Origin: CAVPMN01 sp963706425
Lineage (GTDB): Bacteria; Actinomycetota; Acidimicrobiia; Acidimicrobiales; Acidimicrobilacustridaceae
Direction of reading: 5' to 3'
DNA: 64,000 nucleotides
Assembly (NCBI GenBank): GCA_963706425.1
Contig: CAVPMN010000001.1
Coordinates: forward strand, 496,001-560,000
The notes beneath the pieces were generated by a model. It was given only the letters and a program-made list of their open reading frames with translations, made no database searches and was not told the origin of the DNA. Below are positions 56,979 through 64,000 of this stretch, piece after piece. A program made the position numbers and the translations under genes. The first letter of the stretch is position 1. Every line of letters begins with the position of its first letter.

Positions 56979-59900
56979 ATGGCTGGGTGGCGGAGCCGAC
57001 CGAATCGCTGGGCGATGATTCGTCGGCGTCTAGCCCCGGTCGTGGCAGTGGCGATCGTGGCTGCGGTGGGTTCGGTGACCGAGGCTCCTGCGGCGACTGC
57101 GACGAGCGCAGGCCCGGCCGGGGTCGCTGGTGCGGTTGCTGCGGCGTCGGATCCGATCACGTTGGGTGATGAGGATGTGGTGCCGTTGGTGCCGGCCCGC
57201 TTGTTGGACACCCGTGACGGCACGGGCCTTCCCGCCGGGGTCCCTCACACGGTGGGCGCTGGTCAGACCATCAACTTGACCGTCACTGGTCGGGGCGGCG
57301 TGTCCGCGACCGGCGTGTCCGCTGTGGTCCTCAACGTGACCGCCACCCAACCCTCCGCCTCCAGCTACGTCACGGTGTGGCCCAAGGGCGAAACACGACC
57401 ACTGGCGTCCAACTTGAACATCGCCGCCAACCAGACGATCCCGAATCTGGTCGTGGCCAAAGTCGGCGCCGGTGGCCAAGTCAGCCTCTACAACAACAAC
57501 GGCAGCACCCACCTCGTCGCCGACGTCGCCCGCGCGGCTCCCGGAGAGCAGCGGCTTCAACCCGTTGGTGCCGGCCCGCTTGTTGGACACCCGTGACGGC
57601 ACGGGCCTTCCCGCCGGGGTCCCTCACACGGTGGGCGCTGGTCAGACCATCAACTTGACCGTCACTGGTCGGGGCGGCGTGCCCGCGACCGGCGTGTCCG
57701 CTGTGGTCCTCAACGTGACCGCCACCCAACCCTCCGCCTCCAGCTACGTCACGGCGTGGCCCAAGGGCGAAACACGACCACTGGCGTCCAACTTGAACAT
57801 GGCCGCCAACCAGACGATCCCGAATCTGGTCGTGGCCGAAGCGGCGCCGGTGGCCAAGTCAGCCTCTACAACAACAACGGCAGCACCCACCTCGTCGCCG
57901 ACGTCGCCGGCTGGCTCCCCGAAAGCAGCGGCTTCAACCCGTTGGTGCCGGCCCAGCTTGTTGGACACCCGTGACGGCACGGGCCTTCCCGCCGGGGTCC
58001 CTCACACGGTGGGCGCTGGTCAGACCATCAACTTGACCGTCACTGGTCGGGGCGGCGTGCCGTGAACGGCGTGTCCGCTGTGGTCCTCAACGTGACCGCC
58101 ACCCAACCCTCCGCCTCCAGCTACGTCACGGTGTGGCCCAAGGGCGAAACACGACCACTGGCGTCCAACTTGAACATGGCCGCCAACCAGACGATCCCGA
58201 ATCTGGTCGTGGCCAAAGTCGGCGCCGGTGGCCAAGTCAGCCTCTACAACAACAACGGCAGCACCCACCTCGTCGCCGACGTCGCCGGCTGGCTCCAAGA
58301 AGGCACCGGTGCGTCGACCACGATGACGCTGACTGCCGGCACGGTCCTAGAGGGCCCTGGTGACGTGGTCTCCCTCGACGGCGATTCCAACCAGGACTCA
58401 ATCGTGACACTCTCGGGCTCAGCCGACCTGCCCGCCGTCGGGGGACATGTCGCCGTGTACCCGACCACCGCCGCCCCCGAAGGGTTCCTCAGGTGAGGTC
58501 ATCGATGTCGATCCAGGACCGGGCGACACAACCATCGTCTCAACGCGCGCCTGCGACGCTGGATGACCCGTTCAGCGACCTCGAGATCCATTCCAGGGAC
58601 CGACCGGCCCAGCCGTTGGATCACAGCCGTCCGGGCTGACACCACAGGCTTCCTGTCGGGATTCTCGGTGGGGCTCGTCGGGGCCGCCTGCAAGGGCACG
58701 ACCAAGCCGCTCGAGCTCGTCCCCCCGACCACGGACCTCAGCTTCGAAAACACCACCCTCGAAACAGACTTCTCCTCTACGCGATCTGCACATGCTCTTC
58801 GCGCTGCACACCACCCCCACTCTCACCTTCGACATGGCCGTCAACGGCGGGTTCTCCTGCACAGACAAGATCGAAACCCCGTACAAGTGGCCCATCCCCG
58901 GCACCCCGTTCCTCGTCGACGTCGGGGGCAAACTCAACTGGTCCGCCAACGAGTCCCTCACAGTCCACGCCGTTGCCGCCGCCTCGACAACCCTGGGCTT
59001 CGACATAACCGGCGCAAATGCTGACAACCTCTCCGATGTCGACTTCTTCGGCGATGGGTCTCTCACCGGCAACGCAACCATGAGCTTCACCCCCGCCCTG
59101 ACCCTCGGCCTCAAGCTCTTCGGACTCGTCGGGGTCGAAGGCTCGTTCGGCATGAAGCTCACCGCCGCACACGACCTTGGCAAGGACCCCTGCAACCAGA
59201 TCACCCTCGCCCCCACGGTCGGGTTCTCCTTCAGCGCCGACCTCTGGCTCAAGAGCTGGTCAGTCACTGTGGCCAGCTTCACAGGACCAGAGGCTCTCCT
59301 GTTCTCCACCAGCGTTGGGTGCCCCCCATCCCTCGGGCGCTGGACAGGAACGATCACCCTCACCGCGACCTCGAGTTGGGTCAGCGGTTACTTCGGCGCG
59401 CCCGGAAGTGGCCCGACAACCATGACCTTCACGCTCGGGGGGCTCGCCCAGCCCGCCGCAGCCGGACCCGTACAGACCTGCAACTTCGGGTGGGGCGACA
59501 TCGCGCAATGTCAGGCGTACTCGTTCAACCAGACCGGCACCGCAGCAGGGACCATGTCCCTCACCCAGAAACGACCACAAGTGGAATACCCCAACTGCAC
59601 TGCCAACGACCTCATCAGCGGAGCGTTCGACATCATCGCCCCAGACCCGCAGCGGGAACCGGCCTCGCTCGTTCTGTTTCACCGATTCGACACCGACCAG
59701 TGGGCAATCTTCCCCTACATGTACGCGGGCAGGGGGCAACGATCATGCGTGGACGACGGGATGTGAACAGAACACGAGCAACGACGTGCCCTGGGTCGTG
59801 TCGCTCCTCGTCCCAACGCCATGGCTGGCAGGACCCGGGCCACCGACCACCGTCCAGGCCACCACCACGGCTCACATGGACAACGACATTTGGAACCTTG

Positions 59901-60037
59901 TCAGGTGGTCTGGCTATTTCGTCGGCCCCGTTTCCGAATCGATGACCGAAGACGTCACTGTGACCTACAACCTCACGCGAGGTCGAGCCCTAGACCGGCA
60001 CCGAGCGGAGCGGGTGCAACCAGATAGCAGCAGGTGA
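56979..60037 (+). CDS. Large secreted protein with three LLDTR-type repeats (frameshifted)
   Basis: GAGGAGGGG precedes the ATG. An N-terminal signal sequence (RRRLAPVVAVAIVAAVGS, then Ala-rich AATATSAGPAG) leads to three 126-residue units. Each begins PLVPARLLDTRDGTGLPAGV, contains GVSAVVLNVTATQPSASSYV and ends near STHLVADVAGW. This repeat type is common in secreted proteins of Acidimicrobiia and relatives. After the third unit the protein continues through a Thr/Ser-rich region and a long beta-rich domain (TLTFDMAVNGGFSC, ALTLGLKLFGLVGVEGSFGM) with several Cys, then WNLVRWSGYFVGPVSESMTE. Frame breaks lie near 57530, 57840, 58060, 58495, 58560, 58785 and 59765. No membrane or sortase anchor seen; probably exported. 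Confidence 0.72.
57183..58300 (+). repeat. Three tandem near-identical repeats of about 378 bases
   Basis: Units start at 57183, 57562 and 57939, giving offsets of 379 and 377 bases around an ideal 378 (126 codons). They differ at only a handful of bases, for example GTGTGGCC/GCGTGGCC and AACATCGCC/AACATGGCC, plus small indels that break the frame. Such identity suggests recent duplication or gene conversion, and the true copy number could be larger if the assembly collapsed it. Confidence 0.92.
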
Positions 60038-60237
60038 TCTCGATCGGGCTAGCTGTCCGAAAATGCGCAGGTCAGACGCCTAGCGCCACACTCCCCGCCG
60101 ACCCACGGAGCTGCTCCCGATCCGGCACCGGGTCGCCGCTCGTCGTCCACGAAACCCCAGTACACCTTCGGGGAACAAGCCCGATTGTCGGTCGCCCGGT
60201 CGTGCCGCGTCGTGAGGGCCGAATCGGGATCGAGCCG

Positions 60238-62814
60238 TCAGGGAGGCCCGGGCGCGGCGAGGGCGCCCACGTCGACCGCGACGAACGGCGAGACGCCGAT
60301 GGCTGCGGCTTCTGCAGAGGTGAGCGGTCTCCCACGGGCCAGCGCGGGCGATCCGGGCACGAGCGTGAAGTCTCCCCGAGCCCGGTCGACGAACACCTGG
60401 CCGAGGTCGATGCCGTCCACCGCCCCTCCGTGCACCTCCATGGAAGGCACCGCCGCCCGGAACAGGCTGAGCGAGGCGAATGCGTTCGTCGCTCCCCAGG
60501 TCGACCCCTGCCAGCCGACGAGCCTGAGCGCCGGACGACCGGCTGACCTCACATAGAGGTCGTAGTCGAGTCCGTCGAGCATCTGCTCGGGGTCCTTTCT
60601 TACCGGGTCGCACGGGTGGGTGGCGATGAACGTGACCGTGCTGGGGTCGAGGTCGTACTCGTTGCGATGGCTCCCGGTGGCGTCGACGCTCAGGTTGTTC
60701 CAGATCGACACCTTCTTCGTCGTCGGGAAGATGGTGCTCCATCCCGGATCGCCGCTGCAGGCGTAGGGCTGGCCGACCGGTACCCGGCCGTCTTCGTAGA
60801 CGGCGATGTTCTGGTTGTTTCCGACCAGAGTGTTGTTGAAGACCTTCACGGCCTCGCCTTTGACCTGCACGCCGTTGTGGCCGTTGTCGTAGGAGAGATT
60901 GGACGCGACGACGGCGTTTCGGGAGACCTCGATGTAGAGACCGTGCTTGGCGTTGCCGTGGACCCGGTTGCGGACGAACGACACGCCGTCGCACCCGAGA
61001 TCGCACCACAGTCCAGTACCGCGATTGCCTGACACCACCGAATCCGACACGACCAGGTCGAGCGTCGCCGAGAACTTGGCCCCGGCAGTCTGCCCGGCAT
61101 CGGCGGTTCCCAGATAGAGAAAGCCCTCCCGATTGTTCCGAGCCAGCTCCACCCCTTGCACCCGCATGGCCGAGGCCTTGTCGACTTGCAGCCCGTTGAA
61201 GCCGTTGTCGATGAACGAGCTGTTCGAGATGGATGTCCCGCCGGCGCTGTAGATCCCGAGGCCGGCTCCGGCACTGTGGAAGAACGTGCTGTCGCGTATG
61301 GCCACGTTCATGGGATAGCTGCGGTCGCCACCGTTGACGACGACCTGCGCGGGGTTCGGACAACCCGAGGCGGGCCGTTGGTGTGACCCGTAGCGGCGAA
61401 AGCCCAGACCGTGGAGCTCGGTGCCGGCGGCACTCGAGCTCGGCCAGCGAACGAGCCGCATCGCGATGGCGTAGCGGGTCGCTTCGACGAGCCGGCCGGC
61501 TGGGTTCGTGCCGACGAAGAGCTGCCCGCGAGCGCGGTCGACGTAGAACGTCCCCGGGCGCACCTGATCGAGCGCCGTCACCTGCGTCTGGGCAACGCCG
61601 TCGACGAAGACCATGTCGGGCAGCTGGGGTGTGGTGCCGGGTGCCACCAGCTTCGGTTCATAGCAGTTGGCCTGCAGGTCGGTGAGCCAGCCGTCGCGAC
61701 GCCACACCCCGCGGTCGGGTACCCATTCGCTGGTCGCGATCACGACTGCCCCGTCGAGCCACACCTGCTCACCCGGATAGGCCTGTATGGTCAGGCGCTT
61801 CGCGACGGCGCCGATCTGCTCGCGGTAGACACCGCCCCGCACCACGATGGTGGCGCCTGCGGGAGCGGTCTGCACCGCCCCGGCCACCGAACGCAGCGGT
61901 CGGGCGAGGGTGCCGGGGTTGGTGTCGTCACCGTCGGGGGCGACGAACAACACGGTGCCGGTGCTGGGAACGGGCCTCTGGGTGGTGCGGGGTGAGGTGT
62001 GATAGATGCTCGCCGGGTCGGCCAACAGCGGATCGCCGGACGCTGCGTCGACTCGGTGCGCCTCGTAGTCGTCGAAGGCGAAGTTGATGGGGGGGTTGCT
62101 GGTGGTCGTCGACGCGTACGCCTGCACGCCATACGCGCCGGCACCCTGCAGCGTGGGCTCACTGTCACCGACGACCAACTGCCATTGCGCAGGCTCGACG
62201 GCCCCTTCCCGCCAGACTCGGGCGCGGATGGTGGTGGGAGTCGACCCGACGACCTCGGACCGAACGTGGATGCCGACCCCTGCTGCGTGGGTGACGCCGC
62301 CCGTTACCACCTCGGGCGCGATGGCGATCTCGCTGGTGCCACCGCGCAGGACGAACGCCCCCACCCGCACGATGCCGGTGGCGTCGAAGCGGACCCGCAC
62401 CCGGTACTCGCGGTTGTCAGCCACCCGCCGGGCGACGAGCGATGCCATCTGCCCTCCGCCGCTCGCTGCCTTGTCGGTGCGAACCAACACATGCTGAGTG
62501 ACGTCGCGTTCCCTCGGTGAGCCCAAGAGGAGCGCTTGGCGTCGCGCTCCCGGGGCGCGAAGGGTGATCACGCCCGCAGACCCGTCGACGCGATAGTCCC
62601 CGGGCGCATAGGTGTTGGTGGTCCACACGTTGCCGAGGTCATCCCGGCCCCAAGAGCGGTCGACCTCTCGGGTGAAGGAGTCCGCCCCCAGCGGTGCGAC
62701 CGACGCCACGGCCACTGATCTCGCCTGCGCCTCCGGAGCCAGACCGGCGAGCAGCATCACCGACACGAGCGACGACACCACCGCCCAACGGAGCGGACGA
62801 CGACTACCGGACAT
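60238..62814 (-). CDS. Secreted right-handed parallel beta-helix protein
   Basis: 858 residues from the ATG at 62814 (the frame upstream is unrelated to the signal peptide). Signal peptide RRPLRWAVVSSLVSVMLLAG ending near AQA. An N-terminal beta-sandwich-like region of about 230 residues is followed by VLFVAPDGDDTNPGTLARPL, the DUF1565-like start of a pectate-lyase fold. Many beta-helix rungs follow (GGTSISNSSFIDNGFNGLQV, DSVVSGNRGTGLWC, SRNAVVASNLSYDNGHNGVQ). No catalytic triad can be assigned; such proteins are polysaccharide lyases, hydrolases or adhesins. The start overlaps the stop of the acylase gene by 11 bases, so translation is coupled. Confidence 0.88.
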   Translation of the reverse strand: MSGSRRPLRWAVVSSLVSVMLLAGLAPEAQARSVAVASVAPLGADSFTREVDRSWGRDDLGNVWTTNTYAPGDYRVDGSAGVITLRAPGARRQALLLGSPRERDVTQHVLVRTDKAASGGGQMASLVARRVADNREYRVRVRFDATGIVRVGAFVLRGGTSEIAIAPEVVTGGVTHAAGVGIHVRSEVVGSTPTTIRARVWREGAVEPAQWQLVVGDSEPTLQGAGAYGVQAYASTTTSNPPINFAFDDYEAHRVDAASGDPLLADPASIYHTSPRTTQRPVPSTGTVLFVAPDGDDTNPGTLARPLRSVAGAVQTAPAGATIVVRGGVYREQIGAVAKRLTIQAYPGEQVWLDGAVVIATSEWVPDRGVWRRDGWLTDLQANCYEPKLVAPGTTPQLPDMVFVDGVAQTQVTALDQVRPGTFYVDRARGQLFVGTNPAGRLVEATRYAIAMRLVRWPSSSAAGTELHGLGFRRYGSHQRPASGCPNPAQVVVNGGDRSYPMNVAIRDSTFFHSAGAGLGIYSAGGTSISNSSFIDNGFNGLQVDKASAMRVQGVELARNNREGFLYLGTADAGQTAGAKFSATLDLVVSDSVVSGNRGTGLWCDLGCDGVSFVRNRVHGNAKHGLYIEVSRNAVVASNLSYDNGHNGVQVKGEAVKVFNNTLVGNNQNIAVYEDGRVPVGQPYACSGDPGWSTIFPTTKKVSIWNNLSVDATGSHRNEYDLDPSTVTFIATHPCDPVRKDPEQMLDGLDYDLYVRSAGRPALRLVGWQGSTWGATNAFASLSLFRAAVPSMEVHGGAVDGIDLGQVFVDRARGDFTLVPGSPALARGRPLTSAEAAAIGVSPFVAVDVGALAAPGPP

Positions 62815-64000
62815 GCTCGCTCGCAGGCTGGGTGGTGACGGTGTCGCTCGTGGGCCCCGCGGCCGCCGGCGCGAGGCGAAGGGTGTGCCGGGTAGCAGCC
62901 GACACGTCGTCCTCGGCCCACGCGATGGGCACACCGTCAGCGCTCTGCCACGCGTCCAGTTGGTCGTCGTAGTGGGGCGAGCACGGGTTGCCCGACTGGC
63001 CACCGGGCAGCGCCCAGCGACAGCGATCCCAGGCACCGACGTCGATCACCATCCGCAGAGCCGGGGTGAAAACCGGACCGCCGAGCACCTCACGTCCCAC
63101 GGCTGCCTGGGCGGGGGTATCGGCGTCGCCGAAGCCCGCCAGCGGACCGAGGTTGAACACCCGGTCGAGCGGCGGACGGTCGCCCACCGGGTGGCGAAGC
63201 CGGATGGGACGCACCCGACCCCATGCCAGTCGGCCCGCGCGCCCTCGGCCGTCGGCCAGCAACCGGTCGGCGACGGCTTCGACGGCGTTGCCCACCATCT
63301 GCGGCCAGCCGGCCCCGAACCAGCCCTCGGGCTGCTCGCGCAGCAGCCACACGAGCTGGCCGGTGCGATTCGTGGCGAACAACGTCTCGGATACGAGGGG
63401 CGTGAAACCGCAACCGAGCACCCACTCCCGCGCTGTTGGGCGCCTTCGCGTAGGCGACCCGCTCGAGCAGCTCCGCCACCAGATGCTGGTAGACGGTGGC
63501 CGCCTCGGAGTCGGGGGCGAGCCGTCCGTCCCACTGCTGGAGAAGCAGGCGAGCGAAGGCACCGTCGACGGTGGCCACGGGGGCCGACAGGACCACGTCG
63601 CGTAGCTCCTGCCACGGCAGGCAGAAGACGTCGAGTTGCACGTCGGCCATGTCGGCCACATCCCAATCGTCACGCGCCGCGAGGAGCTCCCCGATGCGAG
63701 CCATGCGATACCCGTCCGCGAAGTCGACCGAGATGAACGGTGCCTCCGGGTCCGAGGTGGGTCGGCCGTTCGCGGTCGCCAACCAACCGCACGCTGGGTC
63801 GAGCTGTCTGGGCATCTCGGCGAACGCCAGCGTGTCGACCCAGCCCGCCCGCTCGTCATGCCCGGCGACGGGCATCGCACCCCAACCCGATCGTCGAACC
63901 GGTGGCTCGCCGACCAATTGCGAACCGATGTGGCCGTCGACCGTCGCGAACGCGACGTTCATGGACGCGGACGGGAAGTCCCCCAGCCGCTCGTGGAAGT
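62804..64000 (-). CDS. Penicillin acylase family protein, C-terminal part (5' end outside window, one frameshift)
   Basis: The window holds about 400 C-terminal residues: FATVDGHIGSQLVGEPPVRR, PQLDPACGWLATANGRPTSD and VQLDVFCLPWQELRDVVL. After a frame change near 63430 come LVSETLFATNRTGQLVWLLR, the family motif MVIDVGAWDRCRWALPGGQS and GNPCSPHYDDQLDAW. These belong to the beta chain of the Ntn-hydrolase penicillin/acyl-homoserine-lactone acylase family. The catalytic N-terminal Ser and signal peptide lie outside the window. Substrates may be amide-linked acyl compounds including quorum-sensing lactones. Stop at 62804-62806 within the next gene. Confidence 0.85.

Overview
The window is strongly G+C-rich DNA (by eye roughly two thirds G+C or more) with frequent GTG starts and many ATGA or GTGA gene overlaps. 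It has two F420-type luciferase-like oxidoreductases, several class III cyclase/ATPase fusion regulators, dynamin and Hsp70 relatives, and a secreted protein with LLDTR-type tandem repeats. Together these point to an actinobacterium, probably class Acidimicrobiia; the class is an inference. Many genes between 1 and 18 kb, plus a few later ones (25-28 kb, 55-60 kb, 63.4 kb), can only be read by switching frame once or several times, while 33-41 kb and 43.5-54 kb read cleanly. Conserved motifs continue across each break, so most breaks look like consensus errors in a draft or metagenome sequence rather than true pseudogenes.

Layout. 1-6.8 kb: the 5' part of a protein kinase/ATPase fusion; then, on the minus strand, a TetR regulator and two ABC exporter half-transporters in one overlapping operon, with a clear palindromic operator between tetR and a divergent small membrane protein. 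6.8-20.2 kb is the most unusual region. It holds two adjacent dynamin-like GTPases and a membrane-anchored Ig-like/Cys-repeat protein overlapping an Hsp70-like ATPase. A divergent second Hsp70-like ATPase carries a predicted transmembrane helix and a seven-blade YVTN-type beta-propeller. Two paralogous Asp-rich, calcium-loop proteins, an ECF sigma factor, an acidic protein, a tail-anchored C39-type peptidase and a thioesterase follow. Three of these transcription units are preceded by a similar GGGAACA / TCTGA-like element, suggesting a regulon of the local ECF sigma factor.

20-33 kb: an F420 oxidoreductase, a coiled-coil protein with a histone-like Lys/Ala tail, an orphan solute-binding lipoprotein, a damaged hydrolase-cyclase fusion, a VOC/AraC pair, a glycosidase-like propeller, a methyltransferase and a Phd/RelE-type toxin-antitoxin module. 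The region ends in a protein of about 1690 residues joining cyclase, AAA, nSTAND1-like, transmembrane and WD40-like parts. 33-43 kb: a flavin monooxygenase-like enzyme, a lipoprotein, another cyclase-ATPase regulator, an intact hydrolase-cyclase fusion, an SDR, a methyltransferase and a CmcJ/NvfI-like enzyme.

43-50.6 kb: a TetR-controlled catabolic operon (P450, F420-type oxidoreductase, amidohydrolase, enoyl-CoA hydratase, acyl-CoA dehydrogenase, AMP-dependent acyl-CoA ligase) with most genes overlapping by four bases. 50.8-56.4 kb: a further cyclase-ATPase-TPR-like regulator, a probable leaderless toxin-antitoxin pair, and a J-domain protein coupled to an unknown protein. 57-64 kb: a secreted protein with three nearly identical 126-residue repeats, then (minus strand) a secreted beta-helix protein coupled to a penicillin-acylase-family enzyme that runs off the window. 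I saw no rRNA, tRNA, CRISPR array, insertion sequence or replication origin.
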